NCBI GenBank assembly: GCA_963995525.1
Contig: OZ023206.1
Span: forward strand, 6,612,719-6,676,718
Direction: 5' to 3'
Length of the DNA: 64,000 nucleotides
Source: Escarpia spicata
Lineage: Eukaryota; Annelida; Polychaeta; Sabellida; Siboglinidae
Shown: piece by piece, positions 1-12,100 of the stretch
How positions within the stretch are numbered: position 1 is the first letter of the stretch
Layout: each line of letters starts with the position of its first letter
Program-made: the position numbers and the translations under genes
Notes under the pieces: generated by a model
Told to the model about the DNA's origin: nothing
Database searches by the model: none
Seen by the model: only the letters and a program-made list of their open reading frames with translations

Positions 1-2258
1 TACATAAGATCTCTCCCGGCCACCATCTGGAACCACAGACACAGATACTGACACGACTACACAAGATCTCTCCCGGCCACCATCTGGAACCACAGACACA
101 GATACTGACACGACTACATAAGATCTCTCCCGGCCACCATCTGGAACCACAGACACAGATACTGACACGACTACACAAGATCTCTCCCGGCCACCATCTG
201 GAACCACAGACACAGATACTGACACGACTACACAAGATCTCTCCCGGCCACCATCTGGAACCACAGACACAGATACTGACACGACTACACAAGATCTCTC
301 CCGGCCACCATCTGGAACCACAGACACAGATACTGACACGACTACACAAGATCTCTCCCGGCCACCATCTGGAACCACAGACACAGATACTGACACGACT
401 ACACAAGATCTCTCCCGGCCACCATCTGGAACCACAGACACAGATACTGACACGACTACATAAGATCTCTCCCGGCCACCATCTGGAACCACAGACACAG
501 ATACTGACACGACTACATAAGATCTCTCCCGGCCACCATCTGGAACCACAGACACAGATACTGACACGACTACATAAGATCTCTCCCGGCCACCATCTGG
601 AACCACAGACACAGATACTGACACGACTACATAAGATCTCTCCCGGCCACCATCTGGAACCACAGACACAGATACTGACACGACTACATAAGATCTCTCC
701 CGGCCACCATCTGGAACCACAGACACAGATACTGACACGACTACATAAGATCTCTCCCGGCCACCACCTGGAACCACAGACACAGATACTGACACGACTA
801 CAGAAGATCTCTCCCGGCCACCACCTGGAACCACAGACACAGATACTGACACGACAACACAAGATCTCTCCCGGCCACCACCTGGAACCACAGACACAGA
901 TACTGACACGACAACACAAGATCTCTCCCGGCCACCACCTGGAACCACAGACACAGATACTGACACAACAACTACACAAGATCTCTCCCGGCCACCACCT
1001 GGAACCACAGACACAGATACTGACACGACTACATAAGATCTCTCCCGGCCACCACCTGGAACCACAGACACAGATACTGACACGACTACACAAGATCTCT
1101 CCCGGCCACCACCTGGAACCACAGACACAGATACTGACTCAACTACACAAGATCTCTCCCGACCACCACCTGGAACCACAGACACAGATACTGACTCAAC
1201 TACACAAGATCTCTCCCGGCCACCACCTGGAACCAGACACAGATACCGACTCGACTACACAAGATCTCTCCCGGCCACCACCTGGAACCACAGACACAGA
1301 TACCGACTCGACTACACAAGATCTCTCCCGGCCACCACCTGGAACCACAGACACAGATACCGACTCGACTACACAAGATCTCTCCCGGCCACCACCTGGA
1401 ACCACAGACACAGATACCGACTCGACTACACAAGATCTCTCCCGGCCACCACCTGGAACCACAGACACAGGACACAGATACCGACTCGACTACACAAGAT
1501 CTCTCCCGGCCACCACCTGGAACCACAGACACAGATACCGACTCGACTACACAAGATCTCTCCTGGCCACCACCTGGAACCACAGACACAGATACCGACT
1601 CGACTACACAAGATCTCTCCCGGCCACCACCTGGAACCACAGACACAGATACCGACTCGACTACACAAGATCTCTCCCGGCCACCACCTGGAACCACAGA
1701 CACAGATACCGACTCGACTACACAAGATCCCTCCCGGCCACCACCTGGAACCACAGACACAGATACCGACTCGACTACACAAGATCTCTCCCGGCCACCA
1801 CCTGGAACCACAGACACAGATACCGACTCGACTACACAAGATCTCTCCCGGCCACCACCTGGAACCACAGACACAGATACCGACACGACTACATAAGATC
1901 TCTCCCGGCCACCACCTGGAACCACAGACACAGATACCGACTCGACTACACAAGATCTCTCTCGGCCACCACCTGGAACCACAGACAGATACCGACATGA
2001 CTACACAAGATCTCTCCCGGCCACCACCTGGAACCACAGACACAGATACTGACTCAACTACACAAGATCTCTCCCGACCACCACCTGGAACCACAGACAC
2101 AGATACTGACACGACAACACAAGATCTCTCCCGGCCACCACCTGGAACCACAGACACAGATACTGACACGACTACACAAGATCTCTCCCGGCCACCACCT
2201 GGAACCACAGACACAGATACTGACACGACTACACAAGATCTCTCCTGGCCATCATCTG
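1..2258. repeat. 57-bp minisatellite, about 40 copies
   Basis: The unit is 57 bp: successive AGATCTCTCCCGG motifs start 57 bases apart, and nearly every unit carries a BglII site (AGATCT). Because 57 is 19 codons, one plus-strand frame stays open over many units and would read a TTQDLSRPPPG-type 19-mer. Units spelled ACATAAG put an ochre stop in that frame, so it is not a continuous gene. Variants are zoned: CCATCTGG units fill about 1-760 and CCACCTGG units the rest. ATACTGACACG, ATACTGACTCAAC and ATACCGACTCGAC types form successive blocks. A few units have small indels (near 965, 1230 and 1465). It lies downstream of the last visible NSD exon on the minus strand, so it is probably intronic. 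Confidence 0.97.
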
Positions 2259-2977
2259 ACACATACAAACCACCGTCACACTTCACACTGGTAGCAATCT
2301 TCACAAACACATAACAGTTCATACGGTCAGAAACAGGGTTTGTGTTAAATACATCTGATCAAGGACAAGTATATTACGTCAAGTAAACTTCAATTATAAT
2401 AATCAACTATAAATATTCAGGAGCCAGAAATTAACCATTACAAAATATACAATAATTGTACATAATCAGGACAGACATTAAGTATTGTGCATTACACTTG
2501 CATGCAAAACAAAACGAACTAATATTTTGTACTCAAAATACGTAATTTTGGCAAGTACAAGTACTGAAAAATGTACAAATAATTACAAATCCAAGTACAA
2601 GTGCTTGACCCCAAACCTGGTTAGAAACAAAGCAACTAGTCTATAGTTCGACAGCATGCGCCAGAGAGCGTTACATAAAACATACAGAAGAATGTTTCAC
2701 AAAGTAGTTGAATCAGTTGTTTAACAGACATTTTTGTAAAGCTGCACAAAAGTAACACCAGTTTGAGAAAATTGCAATAAAGCATATATATTTTGGGCAA
2801 TAGAATTCAACCTGTAGAAACATCTCCAGAAAGATGAACATTTGTACGTGTAAAACTTAAACAGTCCTACAGCGATACAAATGTGTTATTTTTTACCCAT
2901 GTGTTATCACATAATGGGATGATGTAATCTTACAGGTTCTGCGGGACACTTCTCAAAACAAAACCATCAGCACCCAC
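2259..2977. other. Probable NSD intron, unique sequence
   Basis: A+T-rich DNA between the minisatellite and the leftmost NSD exon. I see no coding exon here. It begins with the decayed edge of the minisatellite (to about 2300). Confidence 0.5.
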
Positions 2978-3134
2978 CTATAGTTGCCGACCTTCACCCA
3001 AACAATGTCGCCATATAGAGGTTTGTTTCCACTGCTACAGCTCTTGCAGTACCAGCTGCCCTCTGGTGGCTGAATGTTGAGGCATTCGGCATGGTAGGCG
3101 GCGGGGCAAGTTTCGCAGCATAGTAACGTCCCAC
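2978..3134 (-). CDS. NSD: NSD exon: PHD finger end and start of PWWP2
   Basis: Acceptor TTCTGTATTCCAG and donor AACTATAG/GTGGGTG are clear. The exon reads [18 protein letters not shown], then a WYCKSC motif, then [13 protein letters not shown], matching the NSD PHD finger that runs directly into the second PWWP domain. Cys and His zinc ligands are intact. It enters in phase 1, joining the Gly codon split with exon 3565-3744, and leaves in phase 2 inside the Arg of GNYR. The next exon should begin with the WWP core and is beyond the window. Confidence 0.94.
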
Positions 3135-6100
3135 CTGGAATACAGAAAACAATGTTAACTTATATACGTTTACGTGAACAGGACTGACAAAATATTTCTT
3201 TCTTTACAAATAGCACCAACTACTGACAAGTTAAAAAATACAAAAACAGTTTATTGTAAATAATGCAGACATATTAAAGTTTATGAATATATTCAAAACA
3301 TTGTAAATATGAAAGAAAAAGTGTATATTTTTAGTAGTACTAGTAAATATAGCCACATGAAATTAAATAAAACCTACTAGAAAGTCTTCCTCTGTCATAA
3401 TTAAACACCGGATAGTTTGGCACCCGAAATTAGAAGCGTTGCAAGTGTCACAATACACTCTAGCTTGGTCATGATAACATTTTGCAATAGCCATGATTTC
3501 ATGCTACTGTAATAATTACTCGAGGAGAGGACAGCAATAGCTGCCGCCAGGTGGCACCACTGACCGCTAGAGCACTGGAAGCACCAGCTGACGTTGACGT
3601 GTGCATGATGCGTCTGTGACTTCACCGGTTGGAAGTGTTCACTACAGATGATGTTGAAGCCAGCGAGATAGACAGTGCCCGCAGCTACACAGAAGTCTCC
3701 TACGTGGTAGGCCATGGGACACCGCACACACCGGTACATGCGACCTGCAAGGACACGGCATACAATTATGAACCATGCAACTATTCCTATTTTTACTGAT
3801 AATTATACAGCGTCATATATCTGGGATGAGCCCACCAAAAAAAAATACGCTTTTTAATTCTGTTTATCCCAACTACGACTTTTCATGTAGTTACCCTTTC
3901 TATCCCAATCTATTTTTTCACACTTTGCCATCCTCATATACATGTTTGGTCAATATATTTTGGAGCCCACAAACCCACCTTTTGTTGCTTTGGTGTTCTT
4001 TGGGTTTCCGCCTGCGCAGGTGGCACAGGTGTGCAAGGGGCAGTAGAAGTGGTGGTTCTCGCTGCGTGTCAGGGGCAGCTTCATCACGCACTCCTGGTGG
4101 TAGAAACGTCCACACTGCGGCACCGCGCAACGCTTCATCTCTGGACCTGTCTTCTTGCACACAAAACATGTGTGACTGCCTGTGCAGAAAAAAACATGTG
4201 AAACAGCCTGTATAGATAAAACACGTGAGGCTGTCTGTGCAGACAAAACATGTGAGACAGCTTATGTAAAAGCTTGTGTACATAACACATGAAACAGTCT
4301 GTGTTAATAGAACAAGTGACTGTGTATATCAAACATATGAAAACAAAACATTTGTATACATGATACTGCAGTGCAATGTAGGACCACTTACAAGTGTCAT
4401 GTTGACATACCCTAGTCTAAGAGACACCACTAAGAAAGAACACCAGAAAAAAGACAACACCTGAACAATTAACCCAGCCTCTACCCACAGCAGGCATTTC
4501 CACAAACAACACTCACAGGTAATCACAGTGACCCCTGTACACACTGCAAGTGCAATTACCAGACACCAAGAGCAATTACTCCATACCCAGAAGCAATGAC
4601 CCCACACCAAGTGCAATGACCCCACACTAAGGATAGCCAGCCACTGGTCCTACAATATGGGCCATATCTCAATACATTTTAATAAAGTTTGGGGATTATA
4701 TAAGATAGGTGAATATAGAACTAATCTGCCTAAGTGCTGACATGACAACAGCAATCTATGTATGGTCCCATGACAACAATATTTCGGGTATTTCATGTAA
4801 GTTGTTTGTTGGAATATTGCTTAAGGTTTGGGCGGTGGTTATCATGTCAGCTGATTTCTTGACTTTTTTCTTCATAGAACATTAGTAGGTGTTGGTGTGA
4901 ACATATGTACTACAAAAGAAAACATGGCCTTAATGCCATATGTCACCAGTCCGTCCTTTAAAAACTTTGTGAGTCTCAGTGGAATTCCCCTTCAAATTCT
5001 TGGAAACTATAATGATGTTTCCGTAGAAACGATGACGTCAGTTTCGCACCAGCGCAGATATCCACGACTGTAAATTCGCTCACAGTGAATGCATATCACA
5101 TAGTCTGGTTATTCTGTTACCAGCATCTTGTTTTATGAAGATTACGTAATTGCATCACTATGTTAAACAACCAATGCTAGCTGTAATCTTCTTGTTTTGC
5201 AACCGAACGTCGTTCCAAGCTTGACAACGCCGCTATTTGTTAGTAACCCAGGGTTGATCCCTGACCAATCAGGTGCCACCAACACACAGACTAGCACGTG
5301 GGGCCGTAGGCCAGTCATAAACACGAAGTCACAAACACAGACGTCTCCGTCAATTTGTGATAAAAACAAACTGCTTGCAAACGAAAAAACATCACATTTA
5401 ATGCCAAATCCGCCTATCTGGTGACACGGCTGTTATCAATGACAACCAGGAAGCATTACTTAATGTAATTTTGTTAAACTGCAATAGTTACGAAGCTATA
5501 ATTTGGCATGCAAGCTGACCTTACATGTGCTCCAAATTGTATGGGATTGATTTATGATCGATGAAGGGGTTGTGCCAAAAATACACTTCAAGTTTTGGCT
5601 GTCTTTCAACATTGTGGTACAATTTTTATGAAGCTGTAGCACACTTAATATGCATTTATTCACAAAACAAACCCGTAGGAATGTCAATAATACATTTGTG
5701 CTGACAAACATGCAAATTTTTCTTTTAGGGTATTTCCCAAAACGAAATAAAATGCAATTTTTAGGAAAAAAACTTAATTCGTTTTAGACTAGAGTATTGC
5801 TTGATGTCGTAGGCAGTCTGAGAGAAACATTGTTAGTCTATTTTCAAAACTCTTATTAGAAATGATTAATTCAATCTTTGCTACCAAACCAACCTTTTTG
5901 CAATAAGGTGGTTTTGAGCTCTGACCTCAAATGTTTTATGACCGTAGTGAGTTGCATTGTTTGGGTAAAGATTAAATTCCCTACTTGGTTAACTTTTCTT
6001 TACAAACCCCCAAAACAAGCTATGACATCCAAAATAGTGTACGTTCAACAGAATAATTAGTGAAAATTTCAATCTTGCAGTTTTTCCAAAATAATTTTTA

Positions 6101-9100
6101 CCAATCAAAAAACAGTGAAAACAAATATGAAAGTCCCGCATTAAGCAGTATGATGCCGGCAGGTTCACCTCCGATTACCTCCGCTAATTATAGATACTTA
6201 TAATACTTACTGCTCCCATAACCCGCCTGGCTTATAACAATCTTCAAAAAATCCATATTGTTGGAAAATGCATAACATAGCTGTCAGAAAAAGATAAGAT
6301 AAAATTCCTAAACAGCAAAAAATAATGTCATTCTGCTGATGAAGACCGCACGAAGTTGTTGAAATATATAAATGCGCAAGTTTCTCGAGAGGAAAATATG
6401 TCAAAGATTGTGGCTTGTAAGTATTGCGCCTCGTTTTCACTTTGAGTCAGCTGGCAACATCCCTTGCACTGTTGCCTACATTGCGAATAGGATGTATATT
6501 TTTATTTGGGATATAATCACAGGAATGACACAGAAGACAGAAGCTTTGTAAGTAACAATGTTACAGTAATTGAGTTTATCGTTGGTTATAACTGGATATC
6601 TGTACTATTGCTTGGGCGAAACGTTTACGTCGTAACTTGAAGTAAGGCAGTTTGTGCTTCATTCGGGGATACAACAGCCACATGACATATATACCACCGA
6701 TCTCGTTAACATTGCTGTTGTAGGTAATTGTGTTCACGGTAAACGTGCGTTTAATCAGCCTTACGTGAAGTCATCACCCAGCATGTATTATAAGTATCCA
6801 GCTACAACCACCGCTAAAACGTTTACCATAAAATGTTTACTTACAAAACTTCCTCCATTGCTTTCGTTTAATATCAGTCAGAAACAAGAACTATTATCAG
6901 TCTCTATGCCATTCACCCCAAAACAAAACACGTCCTATTCCCTAAGCACGCGCCGAGTTACTTCATGTCACCAGCTGGCGCCACTCGCGCGGAATCTCGC
7001 CATGTATCTTGACAGTCTTACAGGCACTATAGCAAAAATAAATTTAGGACCAATGGCTACTCTTACGGCAATGAGACCTACCGCGTCCTCAGGGCAATAA
7101 CACCAACCCCACACCAAGGGCAATAACACAACAAACTGTTGGACAAACCTGTCGTACATTCGTCACAGACAAACGGGTCTGCAGGCACGGACTTGAGACC
7201 GACACAGGAGAGATGGAAGGAGCTGTGACAGGAGGTGGTGGGGCCGTTACACGTGATCAGTTCGCCCGGCTTCTCACACAGCAGGCAAACATGTTCCTTC
7301 TTCAGCGGCCCTGTGTTGCTCAGGCGGAACAACTCGATCTCTGCCACCTCCGGCGTTGACTCCAATGAATTCGGCATGTGTCTCGCAGCACTCCCTGGTG
7401 GCATCTCCTCACCCTGGAGGCAGAAATGTACAACTAAGTAAAAGTAAACATAACTATGACGACAGCTGTTTCAAAGACTTTATTATGAACTCATCACCCA
7501 TCCTCGTGTGCCAGGGGTCGCTGCTGCTGATTACGCCAGTGCCAGCCAGCAGTACCCCCCGGCAGATCGCTTTGCGAAACTCTGAATTTAAGCTCAACCT
7601 ATCAAATCGCTCACTAGATCAGTGGATGTCGGCAGGTCAGGTGGTCATAATCAAACTAATTTCAAACAACCATGGCTCGTGTTACATGCATTGTTTAGGA
7701 AGTAGAAGCAATTATTCGAATACACAATACCGCTCAGCTGCTTGTGCTAATGGGCGAACGGGTCATAATATATTGGGATTCCCAGAAGTCCTTTATCAGT
7801 CTTCTAATTGGGGCGGTTATTTGCAGTTCTCGCTGATGCAGTCGCGATTGGCGAAGTCAATTACTACTCTGACTCGGCTAACTTCTGCACTTCGCGTAGG
7901 GAATCAGCCAGGGCTAGTTTTGCATGGCAAACAGCCCTCGTTTGCGAGGATGATGGATCCTGAAAAGCTCATTAGCTTAGTGATACAGTCCCACAACCTG
8001 AAGTATCTGTGTATTACTACGCTAACTTTAGAGCACTGTGAGTATATCTCCTCTCATGCAATCAGGTTCACTATATTACTACGCTAACTTTAGAGCACTG
8101 TGAGTATATCTCCTCTCATGCAATCAGGTTCACTATATTACTATGCTAACTTTAGAGCATTGTCAGTCTGTCTCCTCTCATGCGATCAGGTTCACTATAT
8201 TACTACGTTAACTTTAAAGCACTGTCAGTCTATCTCCTCTCATGCAATCAGGTTCACTATATTACTACGCTAACTTTAAAGCACTGTCAGTCTATCTCCT
8301 CTCATGCAATCAGGTTCACTATATTATTATGCTAACGTTAAAGCACTGTCAGTCTCTCTCCTTTCATGCAATCAGGTTCGCTATATTAATACGCTAACTT
8401 TAAAGCACTGTCAGTCTGTCTCCTCTCATGCAATCAGGTTCACTATATTAATATGTTAACTTTAGAGGACTCTCAGTCTGTCTCCTCTCATGCTATCAGG
8501 TTCACTATATTACTACGCTAACTTTAGAGCACTGTCAGTCTGTCTCCTCTCATGCAATCAGGTTCACTATATTAATACGTTAACTTTAGAGCACTGTCAG
8601 TCTGTCTCCTCTCATGCAATCAGGTTCACTATATTAGTACGCTAACTTTAGAGCACTGTCAGTCTGTCTCCTCTCATGCAATCAGGTTCACTATATTACT
8701 ACACTAACTTTAGAGCACTGTCAGTCTGTCTCCTCTCATGCGATCAGGTTCACTATATTAATACGTTAACTTTAGAGCACTGTGAGTACCAGTTTCATTC
8801 CCTAACACTCCCTGGGAGGCGCCACTGAAGTCATGTTAAAATCAGTACCTGCTACACGCAACGCCATAATTGGGGACAGCGGAAAAAAAATATCAAATGT
8901 ACACGATTGTCGACATTTATCTCTTCGTGCAAAGCATAAAAAGAGAAGTCACGCCCTGCAAATAATTTGTGGTCGGCCGAATTTCATCCCAGTTCAGTAT
9001 CACTCTTCTTAAACAATTTTCGTTTCTGTCACTAGCAACTAACAGGAGGATGCGAGGTATCATTGGAAAGCTGAATTATTCTTTTTTCCTGTTGCATTTT

Positions 9101-12100
9101 TATCAATGAGTTTTATCACAACCAAGCTACAAAATGTTGTAGTAGTAGATGCCCAAATATGGCCTATGTTACTACGTTCTGCATCAGGAATTTACATTCC
9201 CATTCATATGGTCTAAGCCGGGAAATGAAGGTACCGAAGGAAAGCCCAACGATTGGTCTATCCAAATAAATTTATGTCAACGGTCAGCGAATGGCTCTAA
9301 AACGTCTTCTTGTTGATGCCGGTTTCATTCCATCACAACGAAAGTCCACCATGTTTTTTGTCTCGCTTCGATGATATAAGTAGAATTATTTCAAATGTCC
9401 AAGTCAGTATATCGGTATTTGTGGATCACGTTATTACACTAGTTCAGACAGTTACACAGACTTTGGGGGCTGTTTTGAAGTGGATATTATGCAAGATGCT
9501 GGCGAGCAACGTCGGTCGACTAGTGAAGGATACGATGCATTCAGAGTTCAAACACGTCCCATAATCTGATGACATATATATGTGTAATTAGGAACTGTAG
9601 GTATTATTTTATTGATATGTAAGGAAATTTATAATTGATACATCACGTTATCGGACAAGTGCACCACGGTGTACGACAGTACTAGGCCGTAGGCCTATTG
9701 CTGTATCGGTTGTATTTGAACGTTCTATAAAAAATACAATAAAATGAAAAGTTCTGAATATATTTGAGTCTAGTTTTCATTATCACGCAGCTGAAATGTA
9801 CAGCTACATTTGTCACACTGCATGCATTAACATAAAACCACTCAATAATGATTTTGTCACTGGGCGAACTTGGATTTCTACTTTACCCTCGTTCTAAATT
9901 TTACGTGGGTCTACCTAAAAAATTAATATGTGACGAGTCCTGACGAAATGAGTCGGATGTACAGATTTGTCGAACGTCAGGAAATGCCCAAATGTGTTGC
10001 AACCGCAACATTTACGATTGTGCGTTTTTTCAATAAACTTGGTCCTTAATATGTCTGTTATCGACTAACGTCGCTATTTTTGTTAAATGTGCGTTCATTT
10101 GCTGTTTATAGAGTAGTTTTGTGATACCTGTGTAAAATGTCATGCATGAATTCGTTAAAACAAAGCCGAAAACGCAACATTTGTAACGCAGTTTTTCGCG
10201 GAAATTGTGGGCTGTCCCTCAACATTTTGATACCGCCAGAGAGCGCTGGATGTCATCTTTCTAAATATAGTGAGGCCGCCGTGACCTGGTTTGAATTTAG
10301 CCAATAGGAGGGCTTGACGTGCGAGCTATAATGTAAACATTCGAAGCCTTTGTTGCTAGCCGCGTGACTAATGCTACTGCTGTCATTGGCTGCGCAGCTG
10401 CGGCGCATGCGCATTGCGGCTTTCTTTGCCAGTCCCTTTAAAAATGGCACTCGAGTTAGCGAGGTTGATTAATTGCAATGTGGCCGATTCCGATAGAGAA
10501 AAGATCGATAGTTTGTTGGAGGAGTACAGTGTGTGGCAAAGGTGACGAACCAGACTCAGATTCAGAAGTTTGTAATAGCAGGTCATCCGACGAGGATGAC
10601 CATTTTGATGACCGAAGGAATGACTTCGACGATGCCATGGAAGTGGCTGCCGAGTCTGAGGACATAGTTTTTGACTCGGTGGACGAAGAACTGGCCAAAG
10701 TTTCAGGTATGCATGCTATCGAAGTGTATATTATATACACTATGAAATTATTATTTGAATACCGTCTCACTGTCTGTGGTTCGTTATATTTATATGAACA
10801 GTGGCACAGGCCATTGTCATGATTGTATCTGGGTAAATGCATGTGCACGTTATCAGGCCATCAGGGTGAGATCATGACAGATTACTAATTAATTAGATCG
10901 TTACTATAACCAAGCCTAATAGACTATGCTAATATGAGTTTCATTAAACTGGTGTTAGTCAGGGCTTGACATAAAGAGTAAATTAAAGTTGTGACTTTCT
11001 GTGATATGGAGGAATGATGTCAGACATACTGATACACCACTGCACTATTATTAGTAGGATAGGTTTATTAATTCGTTATTATTATTATTAATGTAGCCTA
11101 AATTTCCATTTGTGTCTACAATAATGTTTTTGGCATCTCTTAAAAAAACAGATACTTTACGCATTTCAAAGGGACATAAAATTATATTGCATGTCATGGC
11201 AATGTTTTTTTTAATGTGCATCATAACAAGGCACTGGACTATTATGATTGGCCTTTTTATAAATGCATATGAAATTATATTTGCCGTTTGTGGACGTGCC
11301 TACCATAACTGGTCGCATTTTACAGGAACACCTGCGAGTTGTTGACATGGCCAGGACATTCTACAACGGGATGGTGACAGCTGCCAAGCAGACCTGCAGC
11401 GAGATGAAACTGGTGGAGTTCAGCAGGAGTGCTCCCTGCAGCCGGCAGATCTCGATGCACTACAGTTTTGACTTTGCGCAGCAAGTTCACCTGCCGAGTG
11501 ACCCTCTCCAGCCAGGCCCCATGTACTTCCTGGTTCCTAGAGTGTGGCATATTTGGGGTCTGCTGGGAGGCGCTCCCGAAACAGGTGAACTTCCTGATTG
11601 ATGAAGCCCATCTCATTTCGAAGGGGTCGAACGCTGTTGTGTCCTACATACACTACTTTTTTGAGTGTTTTTGGACTGGGTGAGACCACTGCCGACCTTC
11701 ACTGTACAAAACAAGAACTGTTTTGTCCTGTGGTATTGTGCATGGAGGGTCGCCATTGGTCTCCACCAGCCCATCACACTCAACTTTCTAGTTGTGGTAC
11801 ACACAAAGTTTGCCCCTTACGCTTGCTTTGGGCTTCTCAAGCGGGCAATGAAATGCCACGCAATATCGTCGCTGACTGAGCTCGAGTCTGTGGTGAATGG
11901 GAGCGCCTGTCTGAATTCCACCCAGTTGGTTGGCAAAGAAGACGGCACATCCCTCGTCCTGTGGCAGACTGGCAAGCACACCTCCATCCCCACTTCAAGG
12001 CACTGCTAGGCATCAAGAAGTACTTTCACTTCAGGTACATTCAATGCTATCTATTTATCCCAGTAGTATCCACAATATCGTTTAATAACATAAAATTAAA

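Noticed and set aside
1200..2322. Long minus-strand ORFs of 90-298 codons and the plus ORF 1997-2314
   Set aside because: They arise from a 57-bp (19-codon) tandem unit; both strands stay open, and no start context, splice sites or unique flanking domain supports a protein.
3401..3564. Extension of the RCVRCP exon ORF downstream to 3401
   Set aside because: Past 3565 the frame reads through a GT donor; the next exon joins exactly at that donor.
7356..8087. 243-codon plus-strand ORF
   Set aside because: It starts antisense to the PHD-I exon and ends in the 62-bp repeat; no domain recognised.
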